Shown here piece after piece: positions 32,816 to 40,328 of a stretch of DNA of 40,328 bases. The stretch's first letter is position 1, and every line of letters starts with the position of its first letter. Made by a program: the position numbers and the translations under genes. The stretch lies in the NCBI GenBank assembly GCA_019694255.1, contig JAIBCI010000018.1, positions 1 to 40,328 on the forward strand. Reading direction: 5' to 3'. The stretch comes from Saprospiraceae bacterium. GTDB taxonomy: Bacteria; Bacteroidota; Bacteroidia; Chitinophagales; Saprospiraceae. The notes beneath the pieces are model-generated. The model was not told the DNA's origin, did not search any database, and worked only from the letters and a program-made list of their open reading frames with translations.

Positions 32816-33706
32816 ATGGCAGTTTATTCTATTGCAGATCTTGAAAAACTGACGGGAATAAAAGCCCATACAATACGTATTTGGGAAAAAAGATTCAACT
32901 TCGTTCAGCCGAAAAGAACGGCGACCAATATTCGCTACTATGACGATCTTGATCTGAAGAAAGTTACGAGTATAGCTTTACTTTCGGGAAAAGGATATAA
33001 GATCTCAAACATCTGTAATATGTCTCTTCATGAATTGGAGGGGCTTGTAGCACAACATATTGATGTCGCGAGATTTAATGCGGATATGCTTGATGCATTG
33101 ACACTATCAATACTTTATCTGGATGAACTGAAATTTATTCATATCCTCAACAAACACATTGAGAAAAACGGTTTTGAAATTGCTTTTAATGAATTAATTC
33201 TTCCTCTTTTAGATAAGCTAAATGATATGTGGCTGAGCGGTTCAATAAAGAAAGCACAGGAAGAATTTGCATTACAGATTATTAAAAGAAAAATTGTTCA
33301 GCAGATCAATCTTGCAGAATATCACTCAAAAGAGGGCCCGTCAAGATTTTTATTGGTCATGCCGAAACATGAGAACCAGCAACTAAATAGGTTATTTGTT
33401 GAATACATGCTTGTAAAAAACAACATGGCGAGTTTGTACATGAGTAATGACGCAGACTTGAAAGACGTGATTGAAGCAGTCGACATTTTCAGGGCAGATC
33501 ATATCATTACCTTTATTAATGAATCCAGTTCAATGGAATATGCGGATCATCTCGTTATGTTGAATTCCAAACTTGAGAAGCCGGTAAATCTTGTATTTAT
33601 TGGCTATTTGTCAACTGTAATAAAAGAAAAATATCCTGAGGTTCTTGAGATTCGCAATTATTCCTCACTGTTGAAATTCCTGACTGGTTTAAAAATTCCG
33701 GATTGA
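32816..33706 (+). CDS. MerR/CarH-like regulator with degenerate cobalamin site
   Basis: A 296-residue protein. The N-terminal MerR helix-turn-helix (YSIADLEKLTGIKAHTIRIWEKRF, 4-27) is followed by a helical bundle and a Rossmann-like domain, as in B12-dependent light sensors of the CarH/LitR type. In CarH, a W-x9-E-H motif holds adenosylcobalamin. Here it reads Trp139, x9, Glu149, then Glu150 in place of His. The cobalamin-binding domain begins FLLVMPKHENQQLN (178-191), without the DxHxxG / GExH signature. It probably still binds DNA but senses something else or works without B12. It stands alone, divergent from bshA, and 35 bases before lnt. Confidence 0.82.
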   Translation: MAVYSIADLEKLTGIKAHTIRIWEKRFNFVQPKRTATNIRYYDDLDLKKVTSIALLSGKGYKISNICNMSLHELEGLVAQHIDVARFNADMLDALTLSILYLDELKFIHILNKHIEKNGFEIAFNELILPLLDKLNDMWLSGSIKKAQEEFALQIIKRKIVQQINLAEYHSKEGPSRFLLVMPKHENQQLNRLFVEYMLVKNNMASLYMSNDADLKDVIEAVDIFRADHIITFINESSSMEYADHLVMLNSKLEKPVNLVFIGYLSTVIKEKYPEVLEIRNYSSLLKFLTGLKIPD

Positions 33707-33707
33707 G

Positions 33708-33715
33708 TACCTTTG
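33708..33715 (+). promoter_or_regulatory. -7 promoter element of lnt
   Basis: TACCTTTG, an exact TAnnTTTG, directly after the merR stop. Start near 33722 would give a 20-base leader to ATG 33742. No TTTG at the expected distance upstream. Confidence 0.4.
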
Positions 33716-33741
33716 CCATTAGATCTTGATGGCAAGCTCAT

Positions 33742-35496
33742 ATGAATATTAAAAGGTATATCTGGATTTTGTGCAGCCTTTTGCTGTTATTAATGGCATT
33801 TTGCGGATGGCAAATGAGCCAACTCAGACTATGGGGCCACTGGCCTCTTTTTTTGTTTTTAAGCGGCTGGTGTGCTGTAGCGATATTTTTAGATTACTTG
33901 TACGCTGGAATTCCAGGTAGAAAATATTTTTTATTATTATCCGGACTGAGCGCCTTGCTCTTGGGTTTATCTTTTCCGCCTTTTGGATTTACTCCTTTGA
34001 TTTTCTTTGGATTTGTTCCACTTTTTTATATTCAGGAAATTGCAGATAGAAATAAAACTAGCGAATTGTTTTATGTTTATAATGCCTTTGTTCTTTGGAA
34101 CATTTTTGATACTTATTGGGTGGCCAATGCCGCCTTATTGCCTGGTATTGTCGCAATATGGCTTAATTCATTCTTCATGCTTGTTCCATGGATTGGCGCT
34201 CAATGGGTTGGAAGAAAAATACCTTCCTTGCGATGGTGGTCATTTGCTTCATTCTGGGTCGTTTTCGAATGGATACATCATAATTGGGAAATTTCATGGC
34301 CATGGTTGACCCTGGGCAATGCATGGTCCTCTTTAACTTCCTGGATACAATGGTATGAATACACAGGAGTTTTTGGAGGTACACTTTGGACTCTGATAAT
34401 GAATATTTTGTTTTTCCAATTTATCTTAAACTTAAAAAAGCAATTATCAATTCGTAAGAATAGTCGCACCATCACTTTAATCTTATGTTTTTTGATTTTT
34501 CCTGTTTTGATTTCAATTTTAATTGACAGGAATTTTTTGGCGGAAGGCAAGTATGGTGAAATCTGTGTTGTTCAGCCTAACTATGAACCTCATTATGAAA
34601 AGTTTGCTGTCCCGGAAATGGAACAGATTACCCGTTTGGGAAGACTTGCCGAAATAAACTTAACAAAGGATACGCGATTTATTTTGTTTCCGGAGACTTG
34701 TATTGGAGATATTGGCGGTCCAGTGAATTCAGCCAGGGTTCAGGATGATAATCGAATTATTACATTTTACGATTTTATAGAGTCTCATTTTAATATACCG
34801 ATTGTTATGGGGCTGACAACAATAAAATTTCTACGCGATGGTGAGCTAGATAGTCCTTTCAAAAGAACCAACCAGGCTTTTAAAGAACCTTATGAAATTG
34901 CAAATAGCGCAGTTATTTTAAAAAACCGTCTGGAAAAAAATATACCAGTTTACAATAAGTCGAGATTGGTTCCAGGGGCAGAAATTTTTCCTTACAGAAG
35001 GCTTTTACCTTTTCTAAGTCCGTTGGTAGACAAGCTTGGGGGAACCGTAGCAGGTTTAGCTACCCAGAAAGAAAGGACTGTTTTCGAAGCCGGCAACCTG
35101 GTAATTGCACCGGTTATCTGTTATGAGAGTATTTACGGCAATTATATGCGTGGGTATATAAAAAATGGCGCTCAGGCCATATTTATCATGACAAATGATG
35201 GTTGGTGGGATGATACGCCAGGATATAAACAACATATGGCGTTTAGTAAATTAAGAGCCATTGAATTCAGAAAACCCGTAATTCGATCTGCCAATACGGG
35301 TATTAGCTGTTTTATTGACGCAAGGGGAAATCTAGGCAAATCGCTAGGATATAATGTGCATTCATCAATTAATCAAGGTGTTACGTTCAGCCCATACTTA
35401 AGTTTTTATGCAAAATTTGGTGATTTGCTAGCTTATTTGGCCCTTCTGTTTGCCACGTTTTTTGTTATTTTAAGGTTATTCAGGTATTTCTTTTAA
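33742..35496 (+). CDS. lnt: Apolipoprotein N-acyltransferase
   Basis: Lnt adds the third acyl chain to the N-terminal Cys of lipoproteins in the inner membrane. It has 584 residues. About seven to eight membrane segments surround a periplasmic carbon-nitrogen hydrolase domain (about 272-545). The catalytic triad is complete: Glu318 in LFPETC, Lys406 in VYNKSRLVPGAE, and Cys460 in APVICYES. WPWLTLGNAW in the membrane part is also typical. The window encodes several substrates (DUF4270, Omp28-like, M48, SurA-like and others). It follows merR by 35 bases, with its own -7 box, so coupling to the regulator is not certain. Confidence 0.93.
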   Translation: MNIKRYIWILCSLLLLLMAFCGWQMSQLRLWGHWPLFLFLSGWCAVAIFLDYLYAGIPGRKYFLLLSGLSALLLGLSFPPFGFTPLIFFGFVPLFYIQEIADRNKTSELFYVYNAFVLWNIFDTYWVANAALLPGIVAIWLNSFFMLVPWIGAQWVGRKIPSLRWWSFASFWVVFEWIHHNWEISWPWLTLGNAWSSLTSWIQWYEYTGVFGGTLWTLIMNILFFQFILNLKKQLSIRKNSRTITLILCFLIFPVLISILIDRNFLAEGKYGEICVVQPNYEPHYEKFAVPEMEQITRLGRLAEINLTKDTRFILFPETCIGDIGGPVNSARVQDDNRIITFYDFIESHFNIPIVMGLTTIKFLRDGELDSPFKRTNQAFKEPYEIANSAVILKNRLEKNIPVYNKSRLVPGAEIFPYRRLLPFLSPLVDKLGGTVAGLATQKERTVFEAGNLVIAPVICYESIYGNYMRGYIKNGAQAIFIMTNDGWWDDTPGYKQHMAFSKLRAIEFRKPVIRSANTGISCFIDARGNLGKSLGYNVHSSINQGVTFSPYLSFYAKFGDLLAYLALLFATFFVILRLFRYFF

Positions 35497-35656
35497 GATA
35501 TTACACAGTAGTAAAATAATTAATAATAAAAATTGTTTCATTACAAGTCATTGATAAACAGCTAATTAGCTACAAAAGGGTTTAAGTATTTAAAATTTAT
35601 CACATTTTTTAAGCCGTATTTTTTAAATCTGGCAAGATTTATGTATATATATAAAT

Positions 35657-35749
35657 GCTAAAGCGATTTAGCACGTATCCAAGAATGAGATACAACAATT
35701 TCTGAGGTCGGTTCGCTGGGGGGTATGAACCGATCTCTTTTTTTTTTTT
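35657..35749 (+). ncRNA. Small RNA candidate with three hairpins
   Basis: Three consecutive hairpins in about 93 bases: GCTAAA-GCGA-TTTAGC (35657-35672, a GNRA tetraloop, extended by one T-A pair), GTATC-9 bases-GATAC (35675-35693), and an 11-pair terminator stem (35704-35737) with a T-run. No open frame lies within or after it on this strand. The upstream promoter is not clear (only TATAAATG near 35649-35656). It may be an independent RNA or the processed 3' end of the lnt transcript, which ends 160 bases earlier. I do not recognise the family. Confidence 0.55.
35704..35749 (+). terminator. Strong intrinsic terminator of the small RNA
   Basis: GAGGTCGGTTC (35704-35714), 12-base loop containing six G in a row, GAACCGATCTC (35727-35737), then twelve T. 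One G-T pair in the 11-pair stem. Confidence 0.88.
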
Positions 35750-35999
35750 ACGTAATGGCTTTAAACACTTCTTGTTTGAACTGAACTTTCCTAAATTAAA
35801 ATTAATTAAAGTAACCCTTATTTTAATTGGAAATTTTCATATCCAAGCCAAATTTAATCTTGCTTACTTTTTCTTTTAAACATCAAGAAAACTGCCATGA
35901 CCTTAAAATGATTACCCCTGAAAATTCTCCATTTCTATAAATTCTAAGCACGACCATTCATTTATAGAGGCCAATGAATTTATACTTAGAAAAAAATTT

Positions 36000-37367
36000 C
36001 TATTCCATTGACTTTTGATGTACCCAGATGCTAAGATTGGGACACTGAGCAACAATCTCGGGATCAACCTCGCTATATATTTTTGGAGCATGACTATTTA
36101 GCCAGTCTCTGAATATTTCATTTTTCTTTAAGTCTTTTGCAGCCTGTTGAATTTTTGCGTAATCCTGCCTTAGATTAGCTTTGTGTGGTGCGGATCTTGA
36201 GACCAGCTTTAATATTCTAAAATATTTCTTTCCTTCAGGATCTTTACTTTCAATGACGTCTGAAATTTCTCCAACTTTTAATTTGTCTATTGCGAAATAA
36301 ACATCTGGTTCTAAATCTGCAATTTCAAAATAAGAGTTGCTTGTTTTTTGATTCACCAATTGTCCACCAAAATTATAAGTATCAGATTTTTTATCACTGT
36401 ATTTTCTGACCTGTTGCTCAAAAGGAATTGTATCTGCATTTATCTTTTTCCTTATTTCTCTTAATGATGCTCTTGCTTGCTCCAATTCTTTTTCTGTAAT
36501 CTCCGGTTTAATAAGAATGTGACGTGTATTTATATTATTTCCCCTTCTTCCCAACAGTTGAATGATATGAAATCCATAATCAGATTCTACAATATCAGAG
36601 ATGGAATCTTGTTCCAGCTTGTAGGCTACTGCCTCAAATTCCGGGACCAATGTGCCCCGTTTGGTCCATCCTAACTGTCCGCCCTGCTTTCCAGATCCAA
36701 GGTCATCCGAGTATATTCCAGCCAATTTACCAAAATCTTCACCAGCCTTTATTCTTTGCTGAAGCTTTCTTAATTTTTCTCTTGCATGTTCTGTTTCTTC
36801 AGTGCTGGGTTTCGGTCGTACTACAATTTCAGCTATTTCAACTTCTGAACTAAGGTATGGAAGACTGTCCTTTGGAATTGATTTATAGAACTTTTCAGCC
36901 TCCTTAGGAGTAATAGTTACGTTTCCGACTATTTTGTTTTGCAATTTTTCCGTTAGTATTTGTGCCTTGAGATCATCTCTAAATCTCTTTCTAACTTCAT
37001 TGACTGACTGACCATAATATTCCTCAAATTTTGCATTATCGTTACCCATATACTGCATAATCTGATCTATTCTGGCATTTAACTGGTTTTCAACTTCCTC
37101 ATCTTTAATTTCTATACTATCAAGTTTAGCCTGGTGAACCATAAATTTCTGAACAAGAAGATTTTCAAGAATTGCGCAATCGTCATTGTTGCTCAAAAAA
37201 TTTTGCTTGTCCTTAATATAAGCGATTTGCTCCTGCCAGTCTGAGTAAAGCACGATTTCGCTTCCTACTTTTGCAATAATCTTATCAATTGTTCTATACT
37301 GCTGAGCATTTAATGCCACAGTCGTAATAAGCAGAACTATAATTTTATTTAAAAACAATCTTTTCAT
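36000..37367 (-). CDS. SurA-like periplasmic chaperone with two rotamase domains
   Basis: A 455-residue exported protein: signal peptide about 1-21 (ending ALNAQ), a SurA N-terminal chaperone domain (about 22-165) starting IDKIIAKVGSEIVLYSDW, and two parvulin-type peptidyl-prolyl isomerase domains. The first (about 178-275) has DFGKLAGIYSDDLGSGKQGGQLGW and DYGFHIIQLLGRRG; the second (about 280-395) has TRHILIKPEIT and a weaker YNFGGQL. It helps outer-membrane proteins reach the BAM complex. It ends a three-gene operon starting at 40218; gap to the preceding gene is 16 bases. Confidence 0.88.
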   Translation of the reverse strand: MKRLFLNKIIVLLITTVALNAQQYRTIDKIIAKVGSEIVLYSDWQEQIAYIKDKQNFLSNNDDCAILENLLVQKFMVHQAKLDSIEIKDEEVENQLNARIDQIMQYMGNDNAKFEEYYGQSVNEVRKRFRDDLKAQILTEKLQNKIVGNVTITPKEAEKFYKSIPKDSLPYLSSEVEIAEIVVRPKPSTEETEHAREKLRKLQQRIKAGEDFGKLAGIYSDDLGSGKQGGQLGWTKRGTLVPEFEAVAYKLEQDSISDIVESDYGFHIIQLLGRRGNNINTRHILIKPEITEKELEQARASLREIRKKINADTIPFEQQVRKYSDKKSDTYNFGGQLVNQKTSNSYFEIADLEPDVYFAIDKLKVGEISDVIESKDPEGKKYFRILKLVSRSAPHKANLRQDYAKIQQAAKDLKKNEIFRDWLNSHAPKIYSEVDPEIVAQCPNLSIWVHQKSME

Positions 37368-37383
37368 TGGTCTAGAATGTTAA

Positions 37384-38244
37384 TTACTTTACAAGTATAT
37401 TAATTGACTTGTCTTTAAAAGCCTTCTCATAAAGCTGCTTTTTTTTGTTTTCCAGCTGCTTAAATTTCTTAAGATATAAAATTGATTTTATTGCCTGTTC
37501 CCTGACAAAAGAAAGCGGCAGTTCTTCGTTAGGCCTTACGAGATCAAATATTCGGATATAATAATAAAGATCCTTTGTTCTAACGACTTGTTGCGTCTTT
37601 TTTGTTAACTTGTTAATATTAATTATGCTCTTCGGAAAGGATTCTTTTACATCGTTCCATTTAATCCATCTGTCCCCGTTAAGTTTATAATCCTCTGCAT
37701 GGTCTGAACAATATTTCTGAAGCAGCGCGGAGCCATTCATTTCATCACTATTCCATAGTTTAACGAAAGTTTTCTCGTCCACACTGTTTTTTTTGAATAT
37801 TGCATATCTAAGCTTTAGGATCGGACCATCCAATTTGTATTCATTTCTGTTTTCCTGATAATATTGTATCAATTCGTTTTCTGTAACAGATGTATCATGT
37901 GATTCCTTTAAAATTATTTTTTCAAGTGCGTCAGAATACAATGAACTTCTGTAACTTTCAACCAGCTCGTTAATTTCATTGGAATTGCCTATTCGATTTC
38001 TGGCCTCAATCTGAAAAACTTGATCTCTGCACCAGTTTTCTGCATAAGCATACAAAGCTGCAATACTGTCCTTTCCTGAGTTAAAGTAAATATTGCCTTC
38101 TTTATTAAAATCAGATAAATACAAAACATTATCTCCGGCTTTGGCCAGAATTTTATCTCCTTCAATTGCTTTTCCGGAATTTCTGCAGCCGCAACAAATT
38201 GAAATTAGCAGAATTACATAGTTGAATTCTCTATGTACCTTCAT
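37384..38244 (-). CDS. SurA/PpiD-like lipoprotein, rotamase domain not evident
   Basis: A 286-residue predicted lipoprotein; Cys in CCGC (residues 17-20) is the likely lipid site. A SurA-like N-terminal helix set (DKILAKAGDNVLYLSDF, then ARNRIGNSNEINELVESY, and SVTENELIQYYQENRNEY) is clear. A parvulin catalytic domain is not: the second half lacks the usual HIL and GGxLGW motifs. It is likely a chaperone rather than an isomerase. It sits between two proline isomerase genes, 3 bases after one and 16 before the other. Bacteroidota often carry such a triple set. Confidence 0.68.
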   Translation of the reverse strand: MKVHREFNYVILLISICCGCRNSGKAIEGDKILAKAGDNVLYLSDFNKEGNIYFNSGKDSIAALYAYAENWCRDQVFQIEARNRIGNSNEINELVESYRSSLYSDALEKIILKESHDTSVTENELIQYYQENRNEYKLDGPILKLRYAIFKKNSVDEKTFVKLWNSDEMNGSALLQKYCSDHAEDYKLNGDRWIKWNDVKESFPKSIININKLTKKTQQVVRTKDLYYYIRIFDLVRPNEELPLSFVREQAIKSILYLKKFKQLENKKKQLYEKAFKDKSINILVK

Positions 38245-38247
38245 TTA

Positions 38248-40218
38248 CTAACTCCTGACAAGATTATTCAATACTTCGTGGTCAACGCTGACTTTATATT
38301 TGTTTTTGAGTTCATTGATCCAAATGGCCTCCAGATAGTCCTGATAGTCTGCAATGATAAAGCCCCTTGCTTCATCAATTGTTTTATAAGCCTTTGGTAA
38401 AATGTCGTCAACATGTTTGAATACAAAATTGTTGTCCGCAGCATTTTTCTGCATTGGGGTAGAAAATCCTTTTTGAAACTGCAGTCCATTATAGGTATCC
38501 TGATTCTTCCTTTCTACGACTGTTCTCTGGTAGGAAATAAAGCTTTTTTTACTATCAAATTTGTCTATGGCTTTTGAAATTCCCTTTTTAACAATATAGT
38601 CATGGATTTTATTGGCCAACTTTTCGTTTGAAGTATCTATCGTTATTGTTTGAATGACGGCTCTTTCGTCCCATCTGTAATTCTCCTTGTTTTTTTCATA
38701 ATAGAGCTTAAGGCCGGAAGTATCTTCAGATGCCCTGTCCCATACTACATTTTTTGTAGCCTCAAATAGAAGTATTCCTTCCCTATATTCTCTCATTAGC
38801 GCTTTAAAATCCGGATACTTTTCTTCAAGTCTGTTTTCCTCATACTGCAGACATTTTTGTGACACAAATTCTGACAATAGGCTCCTTAAAGTATTTCTTA
38901 TATTTTTATCTTCAGAAAGCTGAACTCTTTGTCTCGGGTTGGCTTTGATATAATCTATTAAGTCTTTAGTGCCAAGTGAAGTTTTTGCTAATGTCGCCAC
39001 GACATCATTTGGTAAATTTTCCGGTGCTATCCATTTGTATGTAAAAAATGTGCTATCCATTTTTGCTGCCAATGCATCAAGTGCTGTCGGGTTTTCTTTA
39101 TAACCTGCTTCCGACTTAATTTTTTCAATAAGGCTACCTTGTGCCTGTTTAAATCTGCTGTCGCGGGTAATATCTGCCTGAATTTTGCGCTTTGCTCTTT
39201 CATATGGCAGTTCTTCTTCTTTTTTGATTCGTTTAATAATATGCCAGCCGATGCTCGTTTCAACTGGTTTACATACATCCCCGTCTTTCGGAATTGAAAA
39301 AGCAGCATCTTCAAAGGCCGCTTCAAATTGATTAATGCCAAAATATCCAATATTCCCTCCGGTTAAATTGGTCGTGAGATCCTGGCTGTAAGTCCGCGCG
39401 AGTTCTTCAAAGCTGGCACCACCGATAATTGCTTTATAAATGCTGTCAGCCCTCATGCGGGCCAATTCATCAGGCTTGGATTTCAGGCCTTTTCTAATTA
39501 ATATATGGGCAGCTTCCATTTTTCTTCGTGATGGTCTGCTGTCCATCACCTGAATGATTTGGTATCCGAGCTTGGTCCTTACAGGTTCTGAGAATTCACC
39601 ATTATTAAGACTATAGATAATAGTTTCTAAACCGTAAAAACCGTCCGGGAGCATGGCCGTAAACCATCCTAAATAGCCACCATTGCCAACTGTATTTTTA
39701 TCCTCGGAATACTTTTTCGCTGTCATTTCAAAATTTTTGGATGCCTTTAGTGCGCTATATGCTTCTTTTGCCTTACTATAAGCTTTGAGTGTATCGGCAG
39801 GTGACGCACCCTGACCAAGGCTGATCAAAATGTGTGAAATGAGTATATCTTTTTTCTGTCTTTCATAAACTTCACGTGCCAATTTGTCCACAACCTCCTT
39901 ATCATTCAGGTAATTGGTGGTCAGCTGTTGTCGATATCCTTCAAGCTCCTTGATCAGGCTTGGTATCGTATCGAGCTTCATTTCTCTGGCTGCCTGGACT
40001 TTTAGTTTGAATTTTATATAAAGATTCAGATATTCTTCAAGTGATGATTTGGTATAAGTGGCTTCCTTGCCATTATTTTTATTGTAAATATATTCAAATT
40101 CAGATACTTTGACTGGATTGTCATTAATCGAAAATATTGTTTGGTCGGCCTTTTGAGACCATAAAATACATGTCGACAGACTGAGTAAGAGTGTGTAAAA
40201 AATAGATGAAATTTTCAT
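38248..40218 (-). CDS. PpiC/SurA-type peptidyl-prolyl isomerase, two rotamase domains
   Basis: A 656-residue exported protein: signal peptide about 1-21, a SurA/PpiD-type helical N-terminal region (NDNPVKVSEFEYIYNK, then REMKLDTIPSLIKELEGYR), and two parvulin domains at about 125-230 (ISHILISLGQ, GNGGYLGWFTAMLPDGF) and 232-345 (AAHILIRKG, TGGNIGYFGINQFEAAFEDAAF, SIGWHIIKRI). The last 300 residues are helical and have no clear domain. It is first in the chaperone operon, with a promoter about 21 bases upstream. It is a periplasmic foldase for outer-membrane or secreted proteins. Confidence 0.88.
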   Translation of the reverse strand: MKISSIFYTLLLSLSTCILWSQKADQTIFSINDNPVKVSEFEYIYNKNNGKEATYTKSSLEEYLNLYIKFKLKVQAAREMKLDTIPSLIKELEGYRQQLTTNYLNDKEVVDKLAREVYERQKKDILISHILISLGQGASPADTLKAYSKAKEAYSALKASKNFEMTAKKYSEDKNTVGNGGYLGWFTAMLPDGFYGLETIIYSLNNGEFSEPVRTKLGYQIIQVMDSRPSRRKMEAAHILIRKGLKSKPDELARMRADSIYKAIIGGASFEELARTYSQDLTTNLTGGNIGYFGINQFEAAFEDAAFSIPKDGDVCKPVETSIGWHIIKRIKKEEELPYERAKRKIQADITRDSRFKQAQGSLIEKIKSEAGYKENPTALDALAAKMDSTFFTYKWIAPENLPNDVVATLAKTSLGTKDLIDYIKANPRQRVQLSEDKNIRNTLRSLLSEFVSQKCLQYEENRLEEKYPDFKALMREYREGILLFEATKNVVWDRASEDTSGLKLYYEKNKENYRWDERAVIQTITIDTSNEKLANKIHDYIVKKGISKAIDKFDSKKSFISYQRTVVERKNQDTYNGLQFQKGFSTPMQKNAADNNFVFKHVDDILPKAYKTIDEARGFIIADYQDYLEAIWINELKNKYKVSVDHEVLNNLVRS

Positions 40219-40238
40219 CGTTTATAAATTTGAGATTG

Positions 40239-40268
40239 CAAAATTATGTATACGAACTGTAAATCAAT
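40239..40268 (-). promoter_or_regulatory. Promoter of the chaperone operon
   Basis: Minus strand: ATTG (40265-40268), an 18-base spacer, and TAATTTTG (40239-40246), an exact -7 match with a slightly short spacer. Start near 40232 leaves about 14 bases to the ATG at 40218. Confidence 0.6.
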
Positions 40269-40328
40269 TTATTTATTGTGTCTCGTTTTGTGCTAACCCT
40301 TAACATAGGTCAAATCCTATAAAATCAT

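Larger units (their letters stand above)
35497..35999. other. Gene-free interval holding one small-RNA candidate
   Basis: A stretch of 503 bases between lnt and the chaperone genes, strongly AT-rich. It holds a 12-base palindrome AGCTAATTAGCT at 35560-35571 and the hairpin array and terminator described separately (35657-35749). I see nothing else of note, and no frame, in 35750-35999. Confidence 0.6.

Noticed and set aside
35560-35571. AGCTAATTAGCT palindrome
   Set aside because: Single copy in an AT-rich stretch with no nearby promoter, so operator function is unsupported.
1-40328. CRISPR arrays, insertion sequences, prophage or toxin-antitoxin genes
   Set aside because: No spaced direct repeats, transposase or integrase motifs, or paired small toxin/antitoxin frames were seen on either strand.

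Overview
The window is a piece of chromosome from a member of the Bacteroidota. Several protein families typical of that phylum are present (DUF4290, DUF4270, DUF6029, Omp28-like, DUF5777 beta-barrel, BshA for bacillithiol). The DNA is AT-rich, and several genes sit behind the Bacteroidota promoter form TTTG-N20-TAnnTTTG. Nearly everything is housekeeping, envelope biogenesis or central metabolism. I see no phage, insertion sequence, CRISPR array or restriction system. I cannot fix the class; an environmental lineage such as Saprospiria or Chitinophagia would fit.

Layout. 1-1.7 kb: a DUF2007-like protein, an unlisted 43-residue membrane peptide with its own promoter, and an RlmI-type rRNA methyltransferase. 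1.7-12.4 kb: a long minus-strand run that starts at a -7 box near 12.4 kb. In order of transcription it holds a glycogen-synthase-like domain, DUF4270 lipoprotein, GlmS, DUF4290, FabG, DUF1569, PaaZ, NadA, a di-haem-type cytochrome lipoprotein and a DUF5777 beta-barrel. 12.6-14.6 kb: a VWA/CoxE protein and an MtfA-like membrane protein that has lost its zinc ligands. 14.7 kb: tRNA-Phe and a terminator usable from both sides. 14.8-17.8 kb: a secreted thioredoxin divergent from a DUF6029 barrel and an Omp28-like lipoprotein. 17.9-23.4 kb: ROK kinase, a UvrD-type helicase fused to a RecB-type nuclease, and a lipoprotein. 23.6-24.4 kb: tRNA-Leu(GAG) and a strongly signalled non-coding RNA. 24.4-27.2 kb: a four-gene operon (M48 protease, PAP2-like membrane protein, DapD, AhpD-like). 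27.4-29.9 kb: BamA. 30-32.7 kb: DCC protein, glutaryl-CoA-type dehydrogenase, BshA. 32.8-35.5 kb: a MerR regulator with a ruined B12 site, and Lnt. 35.6 kb: a second small-RNA candidate. 36-40.2 kb: three exported proline isomerase/SurA-like chaperones.

How the genes work together. Much of the window serves the cell envelope: GlmS feeds amino sugar precursors, DapD makes a peptidoglycan/lysine precursor, Lnt matures the many lipoproteins, the SurA-like trio escorts outer-membrane proteins, and BamA inserts them. The client types are themselves present (DUF5777, DUF6029, Omp28-like). TlpA, BshA and the AhpD-like protein point to thiol and redox upkeep.

The most interesting items are two non-coding RNA candidates. 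One, at 23.9-24.1 kb, has a perfect promoter, a strong terminator and a 6S-like outline. The other, at about 35.65 kb, has three hairpins and a long T-run. Next come a set of apparently degenerate or stand-alone family members: the MtfA-like protein without HExxH, the MerR protein without its cobalamin residues, the GT5 protein reduced to its N-terminal domain, an orphan VWA protein of the MoxR/DUF5682 type, and PaaZ away from other paa genes.
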